From: Bradyrhizobium sp. 190 | Lineage (GTDB): Bacteria; Pseudomonadota; Alphaproteobacteria; Rhizobiales; Xanthobacteraceae | Assembly (NCBI RefSeq): GCF_023073415.1 | Contig: NZ_JADPJL010000065.1 | Span: 434,001-498,000, forward strand | Direction: 5' to 3' | Length of the DNA: 64,000 nucleotides | Shown: positions 7,658 to 18,507 of the stretch, in pieces | Position numbering within the stretch: position 1 is the first letter of the stretch | How the letters are laid out: each line of letters starts with the position of its first letter | Notes under the pieces: generated by a model | Database searches by the model: none | Seen by the model: the letters and a program-made list of their open reading frames with translations, nothing else | Told to the model about the DNA's origin: nothing | Translations under genes and position numbers: made by a program

Positions 7658-7746
7658 GTAGCCCGGATGGAGCGAAGCGTAATCCGGGGACGGTATCGCC
7701 GGCGGATAGACTGATCCCGGGTTGCGCTGCGCTCCACCCGGGCTAC
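7658..7746. repeat. Dispersed palindromic repeat, family A (full element)
   Basis: Arms GTAGCCCGGATGGAGCGAAG and GCTGCGCTCCACCCGGGCTAC surround a GC-rich centre. The same element recurs at 14783, 36399 and 52650, with a half copy at 11051. It lies between the small exported gene and the end of the GntR gene. Confidence 0.85.
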
Positions 7747-7755
7747 TGCGCTGCC

Positions 7756-8538
7756 TCAGGCCCGCGATCTCGTCTTGCCGGAAGTTCGCGGCGCGCGGCC
7801 GTCTGCCGGCCCCGGCTTGGCGACGCGCTTCAGCACCGACGTCACGACGTATCGGCCGGCGGGATGGATGCTTTCCGATATCTCGAACAGGCGGCCGTGC
7901 GCGTCCAGATACCGGCGGATGACTTCGAGCGCGGGCGATCCTGCTTCTGCTCCCAGCGGTTTGGCAAACTCGTTCGGAACTACCGTCGCCGCAACGGTTT
8001 GATGCACTTCGGAGGCGATCACGCCGTAACTGTCTGCAATCATGTCGCAGACCAGGCGGCGGTCTTTTCGGATGTCACTCACCGCATCCGCATAGCTTTC
8101 TTCGACATAGCAATCGACCCAGGCCAATGGCGGGCTCTTGGGCTTTGTCGATGCACGAACATAGGCGATCCGCAGCCAGCGCGACCCCGGCTGACAGCCG
8201 AGGCGCCGCGCCGCCTTGCGATCCATCACGACGGTGTCGATGCTTCTGATGTCGCGTTCGGTCGCAGCGGCCAGCGCCACGAGATCGCTCAATGAGCCGA
8301 GCGTCTGCTGAAAACTCTCCTGCGGACGTTCGCGCGTCTCAACCCGCGTGCCGGAGCCTTTCCGCCGCGAAACCGCCCCAAGCTCCGTGAGCCGACGCAT
8401 CGCCGCACGTACGGTCTGCCGGCTGACCTCGTAGCGCGCGGCAAGCTCCAGCTCGGTCGGTATCAGCCCGCCGACGGGGTATTGGCCCCGGTGGATCGCC
8501 TCCAGCAAATCGCGGGCGATATCCTCGTAAATTGGCAT
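7756..8538 (-). CDS. GntR-family (HutC/UTRA) transcriptional regulator
   Basis: A 260-residue regulator. The winged helix-turn-helix spans about residues 1-70 (YEDIARDLLEAIHRGQYPVG, then PTELELAARYEVSRQTVRAA and a wing ending KGSGTRV). A UTRA ligand-binding domain covers about 90-240, with WLRIAYVRAST and the C-terminal LEVIRRYLDAHGRLFEISES. It is transcribed divergently from the lyase/solute-binding-protein pair and very likely represses it. Two direct GTACATAT boxes in the shared intergenic region are the probable operator. The ligand is probably an intermediate of the lyase pathway (inference). Confidence 0.9.
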   Translation of the reverse strand: MPIYEDIARDLLEAIHRGQYPVGGLIPTELELAARYEVSRQTVRAAMRRLTELGAVSRRKGSGTRVETRERPQESFQQTLGSLSDLVALAAATERDIRSIDTVVMDRKAARRLGCQPGSRWLRIAYVRASTKPKSPPLAWVDCYVEESYADAVSDIRKDRRLVCDMIADSYGVIASEVHQTVAATVVPNEFAKPLGAEAGSPALEVIRRYLDAHGRLFEISESIHPAGRYVVTSVLKRVAKPGPADGRAPRTSGKTRSRA

Positions 8539-8600
8539 GTCGAACGGTTCTCTCGGTCGGGGCGACGCTTAGCACGACTTCGACGGACCGGCACCCGCGC

Positions 8601-8640
8601 TTGACAAATTTGTACATATCAATCATATGGCCGTACATAT
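8601..8640 (+). promoter_or_regulatory. Promoter and paired operator of the lyase operon
   Basis: A perfect -35 TTGACA (8601-8606) is followed after 17 bp by CATATG (8624-8629). GTACATAT occurs twice, at 8612-8619 inside the spacer and at 8633-8640 just downstream, exactly 21 bp apart or two helical turns. That places both on the same DNA face where a GntR dimer pair would block RNA polymerase. Confidence 0.65.
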
Positions 8641-8654
8641 TAACGGGGAGTGAA

Positions 8655-10013
8655 ATGACCGCGGTGGCCAGCACCATCTTCGACAGCATCCTCTATCGCG
8701 ACGTGTTCTCGACGCCGGCCATGCGCGCGGTGTTTTCCGACGACGCCCAGCTCAGGGCCTATGTGCAGGCCGAGGTGGCGCTTGCCGTGGCCCAGGGCGA
8801 AATCGGCGTAATTCCGCAAGAGGCGGCACAGGCGATCGCGCAACAGGCCCCGGCGATCGCGCTCGATAGCGAGCAGCTGAAACGCGACACCGAGAACGTC
8901 GGCTATCCCATCGTCGGCCTGGTGCGCCAGCTCTCGCAGCACCTCGGCGAAGCCGGCCGCTACGTGCATTGGGGGGCGACCACCCAGGACATCATGGACA
9001 CGGCGACGGTGCTGCAACTGCGCGAAGCGGTGGCGCTGATCGAAGCCCAGCTCGTCGAGGTCATGGCCACGCTTGCCGATCTCGCCCGCCTCCATCGCGA
9101 TACGCCGATGGCGGGGCGAACCCATCTTCAGCAGGCCCTGCCGATCACCTTCGGGCACAAGGCTGCGATCTGGCTCTCGGCGCTGCAGCGCTCCGCCGAT
9201 CGGCTCGAACAAGCCAAGCCTCGCGCCCTTCAGGCGCAGCTCGGTGGCGCAGCGGGAACGCTGGCCTCACTCGGCGCGCACGGACTGGACGTGCGTGCCG
9301 CCTATGCGCGCGTCCTCGGTCTTGCCGAACCCGATATCACCTGGCACGTCGCCCGCGACGGGCTGGTCGAACTGGTCCAGACGCTGGCGGTGATCTGCGG
9401 CGCGCTCGGCAAGATCGGCTATGACGTCATGATCCTGATGGCGACCGAGATCGGCGAGGTGTTCGAACCTTTCGCCTCGCATCGCGGCGCGTCCTCGACC
9501 ATGCCGCAGAAGCGCAATCCGATCTCGTCGGAAATTCTGCTGGCGAACGCAAAGATGTCGCGCGACGCCGCTTCGCTGATGCTCGACAGCATGGTGCAGG
9601 ATCTCGAGCGTGCCACCGGGCCCTGGCATTGCGAATGGCTCGCATTGCCCCAGGTCTGTCTTCTCACGGCCGGCTCGCTGGCACAGGCGCAATTCATGCT
9701 TTCCGGCCTGATCGTCGATCAGGCGGCGATGAAGCGAAACCTCGATTCCACGCGCGGGCTGATCGTCGCCGAAGCTGTCATGATGGGGCTCGCGCCCGTG
9801 CTTGGCCGCCAGCTAGCGCATGACGAGGTCTATGCCGCCTGCCGCGATGCGTTCGACCGTGGCGACGCGCTCCTTGAGGCATTGCTGCGGCGTCCGGCGA
9901 TCGCATCCGCCCTGCCCCACGATCGGCTCGCCGCCTTATGCGAACCATCGAACTATCTCGGAACAGCCGGGGCGATGGTGGACCGCGTGCTCGCCCGTCA
10001 CATCAAACGATAA
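8655..10013 (+). CDS. Fumarase/aspartase-superfamily lyase (PcaB- or adenylosuccinate-lyase-like)
   Basis: A 452-residue protein of the fumarase/aspartase/argininosuccinate-lyase superfamily. These homotetramers eliminate across a C-N or C-O bond, or in the case of PcaB cycloisomerise carboxymuconate. The signature GASSTMPQKRNPISSE lies near residue 280, and the HWGATTQDIMDTA segment near residue 100 carries the conserved His and Thr. ATG 8655 is selected by GGGGAG at 8645-8650; the open frame extends upstream to 8532 but without a ribosome site. It is first gene of a pair with a Bug-type binding protein. Catabolic context favours PcaB-like over purine synthesis, but the substrate is unknown. 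Confidence 0.85.
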   Translation: MTAVASTIFDSILYRDVFSTPAMRAVFSDDAQLRAYVQAEVALAVAQGEIGVIPQEAAQAIAQQAPAIALDSEQLKRDTENVGYPIVGLVRQLSQHLGEAGRYVHWGATTQDIMDTATVLQLREAVALIEAQLVEVMATLADLARLHRDTPMAGRTHLQQALPITFGHKAAIWLSALQRSADRLEQAKPRALQAQLGGAAGTLASLGAHGLDVRAAYARVLGLAEPDITWHVARDGLVELVQTLAVICGALGKIGYDVMILMATEIGEVFEPFASHRGASSTMPQKRNPISSEILLANAKMSRDAASLMLDSMVQDLERATGPWHCEWLALPQVCLLTAGSLAQAQFMLSGLIVDQAAMKRNLDSTRGLIVAEAVMMGLAPVLGRQLAHDEVYAACRDAFDRGDALLEALLRRPAIASALPHDRLAALCEPSNYLGTAGAMVDRVLARHIKR

Positions 10014-10045
10014 ACAAAACGATAAATACTTGGGAGGATCTCTTC

Positions 10046-11041
10046 ATGGCGTCCCGAATTATTGACCGCCGCGCGGTTACGTTCGGCCTGGCAGGCGCAC
10101 TCTGCATGCCGTCCATTCTTCGCGCTCAAACGAACTATCCGGACCGGCCGATCAACGTCATCGTGCCGTTCGCCGCCGGCGGGCCGACCGACGCCATCGC
10201 GCGCATCTATGCGGAATTCGTTTCGCGTGATCTCGGACAAACGCTGGTGATCGAAAACGTCGCCGGGGCCGGCGGGACGATCGGCTCGACCAGGGCCGCG
10301 CGCGCGACGCCTGACGGCTATACGATCCAGATCGGCCAGGCCGGCACGCATGTGTCCAGCGTCGGGCTCTACAAGAACCTGAAGTACAACCCCATCAAGG
10401 ATTACGAACATCTCGGACTGCTCGGCGATCTTCCGCAGGTGCTCATCGTCAAACGCGACCTTCCGCCTGATAACTTCAAGGCATTCGTGGAGTATGTCCG
10501 CGCCAACGAGGCCAAGCTCAATGCCGGCACCGCCGGGCCCGGCTCGTCGGCACACATGGGCGCAGCCATGCTGAACGTCCGGCTCGGCACCAAGGTCAAT
10601 CTGGTCTCCTATCGCGGAACGGGTCCTGCGATGAACGATCTCATCGCCGGCCAGATCGACTACATGGTCGAAGTGTCGCTCACGGCGCTGGCCCAGATTC
10701 AGGCCAAGACTGTGCGCCCCCTGGCGGTCTTCCGCTCGGCGCGGATTTCCACCATGCCCGAGGTGCCCTCCACCAACGAGTTCGGCGTTGATGGCCTCGA
10801 CTTTCCGGTCTGGCTCGGATTCCTCGCACCCAAGGGAACGCCGCAACCGATCGTGGAGCGATTGAACGCCTCGATCCGCAAGGCAACCCAGGATGCGACC
10901 CTGCGCGCCCGCCTCGCCCCGCTCGGCCTGGAAATGCCAGAGGAAGCGACCAATACCCCGACTGGCTTCCGCGACTACGTCCAGTCGGAAATCAATCGCT
11001 GGGTGCCGCTGATCCAGAAGGCCGGCTTGACCATCGATTGA
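10046..11041 (+). CDS. Tripartite tricarboxylate transporter (Bug/TctC) solute-binding protein
   Basis: A 331-residue periplasmic binding protein. The leader has RRAVTFGLAGALCMPSILRAQ, probably a Tat or Sec signal. The mature start YPDRPINVIVPFAAGGPTDAIAR is the classic Bug-family signature, followed by GTIGSTRAARATPDGYT and the LNAGTAGPGSSAHMGA ligand loop. Bug proteins bind carboxylates or related small molecules. No TctA/TctB membrane genes lie nearby, so this is an orphan binder that may feed a distant transporter. ATG 10046 follows GGGAGGA. It is 32 bp after the lyase gene, so they form one operon. Confidence 0.92.
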   Translation: MASRIIDRRAVTFGLAGALCMPSILRAQTNYPDRPINVIVPFAAGGPTDAIARIYAEFVSRDLGQTLVIENVAGAGGTIGSTRAARATPDGYTIQIGQAGTHVSSVGLYKNLKYNPIKDYEHLGLLGDLPQVLIVKRDLPPDNFKAFVEYVRANEAKLNAGTAGPGSSAHMGAAMLNVRLGTKVNLVSYRGTGPAMNDLIAGQIDYMVEVSLTALAQIQAKTVRPLAVFRSARISTMPEVPSTNEFGVDGLDFPVWLGFLAPKGTPQPIVERLNASIRKATQDATLRARLAPLGLEMPEEATNTPTGFRDYVQSEINRWVPLIQKAGLTID

Positions 11042-11050
11042 TGCCTGCGC

Positions 11051-11104
11051 GTAGCCCGGATGCAGCGAAGCGCAGTCGGGAACGGTATCTTCCGGCGGAT
11101 CAGA
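11051..11104. repeat. Family A repeat, left half only
   Basis: GTAGCCCGGATGCAGCGAAG and about 35 further bp match the left half of family A elements (compare 14783). The right arm is missing. The truncated copy runs into the 3' end of the DUF1127 gene (stop at 11100). Confidence 0.65.
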
Positions 11105-11330
11105 TGCCTCGCGGGTCGGTATCTCGGTTCGAGGCAACGTAGTCAATCTCGCCGCGAGTAGTACCGATATCCTTCAGCTCCCAGTCGCTCAGGTCGCACA
11201 AGGCGGTTTGCAACCTCTGGCGTTCGCGCCGTTCCTGAAACGCATCCCAATATTTCTTGAAAAAGCTGGATACGCGCTGCGTCGATGCGGCGGCCCGTCC
11301 CAACCCTGCTTCACTATAGATCGTGCTCAT
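11100..11330 (-). CDS. DUF1127 (YjiS-like) small protein
   Basis: A 76-residue basic, Arg-rich protein. The core FFKKYWDAFQERRERQRLQTALCDLSDWELKDIGTTRGEI shows the DUF1127 pattern (helix, then LSDxxLxDIGxxRxEI). Small DUF1127 proteins in alphaproteobacteria have been linked to RNA turnover and phosphate or carbon metabolism; nothing here fixes the role. AAGGGAGA lies just upstream of the start. A degenerate family A repeat touches its 3' end, so the last residues (SNRDTDPRGI) may derive from the repeat. A second, shorter DUF1127 protein is encoded at 41253. Confidence 0.85.
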   Translation of the reverse strand: MSTIYSEAGLGRAAASTQRVSSFFKKYWDAFQERRERQRLQTALCDLSDWELKDIGTTRGEIDYVASNRDTDPRGI

Positions 11331-11498
11331 CGCCGTATCTCCCTTGGGTGTTGTTTCTACCCAAGCGAGGCTGCCAAGGCATCGAAGGGCACGCTTGACA
11401 TTTGGCTTACATTTTCCTCACCAGCGGCTTATTCTTTGCGCTCTAAGCGGTGCCAGAGCTCCCGGCAGAGATGGGAGTTGTCCCAAGGGAATGGCAGC

Positions 11499-13070
11499 TT
11501 GCGCTATCTTTTCGAGGCGTTCGCGTTCGACACTGACCGGCGCGAGCTGCATCGCGGGACGGACGTCGTCTCCATCGCGCCCCAGGTCTTCGACCTGCTC
11601 GATTACCTGATCCGCAACAGGGAGCGCGTCGTCAGCAAGGATGACCTCATCAGCGCCATCTGGAATGGGCGTATCGTATCCGATGCTGCATTGACGACCC
11701 GCCTGAATATCGCTCGGAGCGCGATCGGCGATACCGGCCATGAACAGCGCCTCATCAAGACCCTGCCGCGCAAGGGCTTCCGTTTTGTCGGTCCCGTGCT
11801 GGAAGCGCAGGATCCCGCAGGCGGGGTAGTTGCCGACAACCCGGTAGAACCGTCGAAAGTCGCCCTTACACTCCCCGATAAACCCTCTATCGCCGTACTA
11901 GCGTTTCAGAACATGAGCGGCGATCCGGATCAGGAATACTTCGCTGACGGCATGGCCGAGGACATATTGACGGGGCTTTCACGGCATCGCTGGCTATTCG
12001 TAATCGCTCGTAACTCAAGCTTCACATACAAGGGTCGCGCCGTGGACGTGCGCCAGGTCGGGCGCGAGCTTGGCGTACGGTATGTGTTGGAGGGGAGCAT
12101 CAGGCGCTTCAGTACCCGCGTCCGCTTCACTGCGCAGCTCGTCGATACGGCAACCGGCAACCACGTGTGGGGCGAGAAGTACGACGGAAAAGCGGAAGAC
12201 TTGTTCGACTTGCAGGACCGGATAACCGAGGCGGTGGTAGGCATTCTGGAACCGACAATCCAGCTTGCTGAAATCGAGCGCACGCGGCGAAAGCGACCCG
12301 AGAATTTGGGCGCTTACGACTACTATCTGCGCGCCCAGGCGCTGACCGATGCATTTACGCGTAACAGTGTTCAGGCGATGCTGAACAACTGTCTTCAAGC
12401 GATCACACTCGATCCAACGTTTGCTCCGGCCTACGCCTTGGCGGCGCGCGCCTACATACAGAGGCATACGCAAGGTTGGGTTGTTGACGAGCCGAGAGAA
12501 CATGCCGAGGTTCTCGATCTCGTCGAACGTGGTCTTCGCGCAGACCGCCTCGATCCGCTCATGCTCGGCACTGCTGGTCACTGCTTTGCCTGGTTCGCCC
12601 ATGACCTTGCGAAAGGCATCGCCTACATCGACGAGGCGCTATCCGTGAATCCAAACCACGCGCACGCCTACTTGCAAAGCGGCGTCGTCAGGACGCGGGC
12701 CGGTGATACGGAAGTTGCTATCAAGCACCTCAACCATGCGAGACGCCTCAGCCCGCGAGATTCTCGTGGTTACGCGATCTTTCAGGCGTTGGCGTTGGCG
12801 CACCAACTCGGTGGAAATCTCGAAATGGCAAGTGACTGGGCCCATCGAGCCGTGCAGCACAATCCGAACTATCTGCCCGGCTGGGTCGTTCTGGCTTCGA
12901 GCGCAGCCTCGATTGGCAGAGACGCAGAGGCGAAGGCGGCCGCGCAAACGTTGCTCGGACTCGACCCGCAATTCTCAATAAGACGGCTCATTCGCCGTTA
13001 TCCGATCGCCATGCGCGACAAGTTCGAGCCTTATTACGAAGGGCTTCGCCGCGCTGGTGTTCCTGATTAA
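11499..13070 (+). CDS. CadC-like winged-helix regulator with TolB-N and TPR region
   Basis: A 523-residue protein. Residues 1-95 are an OmpR/CadC-type winged helix (RYLFEAFAFDTDRREL, then VFDLLDYLIRNRERVVSKDD and RSAIGDTGHEQRLIKTLPRKGFRFVG). About 120-260 match the TolB-N/FlgO-like domain found in adenylate-cyclase-like regulators (SIAVLAFQNMSGDPDQEYF, VRYVLEGSIRR). The rest is TPR repeats. No transmembrane segment is obvious. The start is taken as TTG 11499 because AAGGGA ends 8 nt before it and homologues begin MRYLFE; the frame stays open upstream without a good start. Targets are unknown. Confidence 0.85.
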   Translation: MRYLFEAFAFDTDRRELHRGTDVVSIAPQVFDLLDYLIRNRERVVSKDDLISAIWNGRIVSDAALTTRLNIARSAIGDTGHEQRLIKTLPRKGFRFVGPVLEAQDPAGGVVADNPVEPSKVALTLPDKPSIAVLAFQNMSGDPDQEYFADGMAEDILTGLSRHRWLFVIARNSSFTYKGRAVDVRQVGRELGVRYVLEGSIRRFSTRVRFTAQLVDTATGNHVWGEKYDGKAEDLFDLQDRITEAVVGILEPTIQLAEIERTRRKRPENLGAYDYYLRAQALTDAFTRNSVQAMLNNCLQAITLDPTFAPAYALAARAYIQRHTQGWVVDEPREHAEVLDLVERGLRADRLDPLMLGTAGHCFAWFAHDLAKGIAYIDEALSVNPNHAHAYLQSGVVRTRAGDTEVAIKHLNHARRLSPRDSRGYAIFQALALAHQLGGNLEMASDWAHRAVQHNPNYLPGWVVLASSAASIGRDAEAKAAAQTLLGLDPQFSIRRLIRRYPIAMRDKFEPYYEGLRRAGVPD

Positions 13071-13735
13071 GGCCGCCCAAAGCAAAGGCACCACTCAGAA
13101 ACTGTCCAGAGGGGTGCACGCGCGATGTCGCCTATGGCACAAAGCCGACGTGCCCGCCGCCGCTGCCGATGTTCGCGTTCGGGCGCAGCTCTGACTGATC
13201 GGAGTCACCAGACGGCGGCAGACTGTGGGTTCTTCCCTACACCTCACGCTCGAAATTTCCTCGGGTACCGCCGCGAATTTCTGCCAGCGCGAGGATTGAT
13301 CGTAAGAAATGTCCACATCGGAAAGCCCCGTGCCCGTCGAGGCGTTTTTTGGCCGCCCGTCGCGTTTGGCAGCGGTCTGTTCACAGCCGATGCAACCCCG
13401 GCAGCGGCGTTTGGTGCTCGATATACCAAGCACTCGACTAATCCGTAAAAACGACCACGCATATTCACCGCCGTTCCGCTTCCAGGTCACAGCGTTCCGA
13501 GGAGCGTTGCACCAGGCAATTCTTGCTTGCGCGCCCCGACGAGATACATGCCCTTGGCTGCGGTACAGGGGGCTGGGTTGAGCCAACGCGGTTTTCTCGC
13601 CGGAGCGCGCACACAAGAGAGCTCCTCTGTTCGCGATATTATGAAAACTGAACCGTTCGGAAAAGCCGGCAATCTGGATGTACCAATTTTGGTAGTGCTG
13701 CCAGCTGTCAGAACCGATCCGGCTCATGTTCGCGG
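13071..13735. other. 665-bp stretch without a convincing gene
   Basis: Short frames on both strands lack ribosome sites, family motifs or consistent codon use. The segment around 13120-13170 (GATGTCGCCTATGGCAC and following) looks like decayed remnants of a sequence commonly found next to CadC/cyclase-like genes in Bradyrhizobium. That is a recollection and not a firm identification. Confidence 0.4.
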
Positions 13736-13846
13736 CTAGGGAGCAATCCCGATCCCGATGCCGATCCCGATAATCGCCAGCGATATGACGATCACCAGCA
13801 CGTCAATCGTCAGCCATGTGGGTATGCGCTTTGCAGGTTGGGTCAT
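13736..13846 (-). CDS. 36-residue single-span membrane protein
   Basis: The frame reads MTQPAKRIPTWLTIDVL, then a hydrophobic stretch VIVISLAIIGIGIGIGIAP to the stop. One transmembrane helix with a positively charged N terminus predicts an N-in topology. GGAGGG 8 nt before the ATG is an excellent ribosome site, which is the main reason to call it. The Gly/Ile heptad-like IGIGIG end could support helix packing. It is just downstream, on the same strand, of the exported protein gene ending at 13994. No homologue is recognised. Confidence 0.55.
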   Translation of the reverse strand: MTQPAKRIPTWLTIDVLVIVISLAIIGIGIGIGIAP

Positions 13847-13993
13847 AGCGTGTGCCCTCCGCAGCCACGTTATGTACCGGAAGAGCGCAAGTGGCTGTGA
13901 ACGAGTTCACATGTTTGAACAATCGCTGCCGTCATCGCCAGGCTCCCGCGTCGATAGCGCTCACGCTGATCACCGGGATACCACCGTTCGCCG

Positions 13994-14551
13994 CTAATGC
14001 ATCATTCTGTGGGATGATCTTCGGTGAACTGTCACTCCAATCAGCACCGCTGACAGCGCCATCAACATGATGATCACCATGATGATAGTCCTGGTCTTCA
14101 TCAGCGATGGCTCTTCAACCGCCGCCGGCCTGGTCCGGTGCTGCGGCAGTTCTTTGTCGGGCCAGCGATCCAGGATCGTCACAATCGGCTCTGACGGCAT
14201 CGCCGCCATGCTGTTTGCCCATTTGCGCAAATCATCTGGCGTTAGCGTTCCGTTGGCTCCCGTCGGCACCGGGCTGGGGTCGACCACTTCAACCTTTACT
14301 TCCGGCTTGGGTCTAGCGTTGGCTTTATGCAACGCCTCGATCCGCTTCGCCCTTGCGGCCGCCACTTTTTTAAGACGGTGCGAGGCACGCGGCGAGGCAT
14401 CCCAGCAGCGACCCTTGCCATGCCAGTACAGATACGAGGTGCGATAGACGTTGCGGGCCTCCGCTTTGGTCATGCAGTCTTTCGATGCATGCGCGGCGGC
14501 TGGCGACAACAACAGTACAACAGCAATGGCGACAATACGCATGTTCGGCAT
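13994..14551 (-). CDS. Exported hypothetical protein with C-terminal membrane helix
   Basis: Starting at MPNMRIVAIAVVLLLSPAAAHA the protein has 185 residues, with a signal peptide and then a conserved-looking block KDCMTKAEARNVYRTSYLYW...CWDASP. A basic, Ala-rich helix and a proline-containing linker (DPSPVPTG) follow. Near the C terminus IIMVIIMLMALSAVLIGV forms a transmembrane segment, giving a periplasmic domain tethered by its end. ATG 14551 or 14542 fits the signal peptide better than the longer frame to 14611. The TKAEARxVYRTxYLYWHG block is familiar from Bradyrhizobium hypotheticals, but the function is unknown. Confidence 0.7.
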   Translation of the reverse strand: MPNMRIVAIAVVLLLSPAAAHASKDCMTKAEARNVYRTSYLYWHGKGRCWDASPRASHRLKKVAAARAKRIEALHKANARPKPEVKVEVVDPSPVPTGANGTLTPDDLRKWANSMAAMPSEPIVTILDRWPDKELPQHRTRPAAVEEPSLMKTRTIIMVIIMLMALSAVLIGVTVHRRSSHRMMH

Positions 14552-14782
14552 GATCGAGAGCCGTACCTGTTCTATGTGCCCGGCAATCTTATCGCACCGT
14601 GGGTCGGTCACAACGAAACCTGCGTATTAAGCTTGGCGATTAAGCTTGATGTGCGCTGTGCAGGTTAATTCTGGAACAGCAAGGGCATCCGGCCGGGGCC
14701 CACAACGCGGCAAAAACCAGCCGCGACTTTTGTTTTGACCCAAGCAGACGACGGCGCCCTTCCCCTTTGCAGGCTTATGCGC

Positions 14783-14874
14783 GTAGCCCGGATGCAGCGA
14801 AGCGAAATCCGGGAACAGTCTCGCCAGCGGATAGGGTGGTAATCCCGGGTTGCGCTGCGCTCCACCCGGGCTAC
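14783..14874. repeat. Dispersed palindromic repeat, family A (full element)
   Basis: Arms GTAGCCCGGATGCAGCGAAG and GCTGCGCTCCACCCGGGCTAC. It lies at the 3' end of gyrA. The remaining bases of the 14552-14897 gap hold nothing further that I can support. Confidence 0.85.
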
Positions 14875-14897
14875 TCACCATCACAAGGCCGGCGGCG

Positions 14898-17627
<2,730 letters not shown>

Positions 17628-17643
17628 AGGGGAAATCCGGTCA

Positions 17644-17659
17644 ATTCTCAGCTGAGAAT
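17644..17659. promoter_or_regulatory. Perfect 16-bp palindrome at the gyrA promoter
   Basis: ATTCTCAG|CTGAGAAT is perfectly self-complementary with no loop, so it reads as a DNA operator and not an RNA hairpin. On the gyrA strand it begins 17 bp before the start codon and directly follows TATATG, a plausible -10, so a bound protein would cover the start of transcription. Confidence 0.45.
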
Positions 17660-17831
17660 CATATAGCGCATTGGGGGTCCGATAACCACCCCGAAGCGCT
17701 CCGGATCGGCTGTTTTTCCGCCCGTTTTTTCATGGACTTACGGGATCGGAAGCGCCTTGCGGCGGGCTAGCTGGAGCGGACATTTTCAGGCCCCGAAAAG
17801 GAGCCGCCGGAACGCTGTTTCCTGCATCGGC

Positions 17832-18230
17832 CTAATGGCCGAAAACCACCGCGTGCATGATCCGGCCCGGCAGGAAGGTGAACAGGCCGGCGACGACAAG
17901 CCCTCCCGTGAAGATGCCGATCATCGTCTTGCGGTGACGGCTCACATTGTGACTGCGCGCGGCAACGACTGCGACCGGCAGCAGCACCAAAACCATGATC
18001 GACAGCAGATGGATCGGGCTCCAGGGGCCGAGCAAGCGGATCTCGTGGATCCAGAACGAACTGGCGGCGACGACAGCCATCAGGCCTACCCAGATCCAGC
18101 CGACCGTTCGATGCGGTAGCGTTCCCTTCGGCGCGGCGAACTGGACGACGCCAAGGGCGAACGCGGCCATCGCAGCCAAGGCATGAACTGGTATTACGGG
18201 ACCAGCATCTAGCAGCGGCGCGAGGCTCAT
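17832..18230 (-). CDS. DUF2306-type integral membrane protein
   Basis: A 132-residue protein with four predicted membrane spans (about 12-32, 42-60, 68-90 and 107-128). It has DUF2306-like features: PVHALAAMAAFALGVVQF, LPHRTVGWIWVGLMA, WIHEIR...SPIHLLS and HRKTM. Conserved His residues in and next to spans suggest a quinone- or heme-like site, but no function is established. It lies downstream of, and on the same strand as, an HxlR regulator. A 19-bp inverted repeat lies 69 bp upstream of the start, so the HxlR protein is a candidate regulator. Confidence 0.85.
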   Translation of the reverse strand: MSLAPLLDAGPVIPVHALAAMAAFALGVVQFAAPKGTLPHRTVGWIWVGLMAVVAASSFWIHEIRLLGPWSPIHLLSIMVLVLLPVAVVAARSHNVSRHRKTMIGIFTGGLVVAGLFTFLPGRIMHAVVFGH

Positions 18231-18298
18231 GGAAGACGCTCCGAAACTCGATTGCGGGCGCGATTAGGTGCCGCGGAGAGCGTTAGATCGAGCTCCTA

Positions 18299-18317
18299 AT
18301 GTTAATATCATTAACAT
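18299..18317. promoter_or_regulatory. Inverted-repeat operator upstream of the DUF2306 gene
   Basis: ATGTTAAT (18299-18306) and ATTAACAT (18310-18317) are perfect arms around ATC. It is the only AT-rich symmetric site in this gap. The location 69-87 bp upstream of the DUF2306 start suits a transcription factor site. Confidence 0.5.
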
Positions 18318-18507
18318 CGATCAAAAGTCAAAACGTGGAACCGCAATCGAAGTGGACTTAAAATCAAACTGTTGGAGGGCATTCCCGCGAACGTAGGCGA
18401 GCGAAGCGCACGCTCGCCCGCCGCCGCAATCCCCGGGAAAAGTCGAGGCCCAAAGCAGAACCGTCGTCGCAATGGCTGTGCAACAGCGGGTTTGATCGGG
18501 CTACTGG

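Noticed and set aside
8532-8654. Longer N terminus for the lyase
   Set aside because: It would overlap the GntR start, the promoter and both operator boxes; ATG 8655 has its own ribosome site.
13095-13727. A 210-codon minus-strand frame in the gap after the CadC-like gene
   Set aside because: No ribosome site, many Arg/Cys/Ser residues typical of non-coding GC-rich DNA, no domain.
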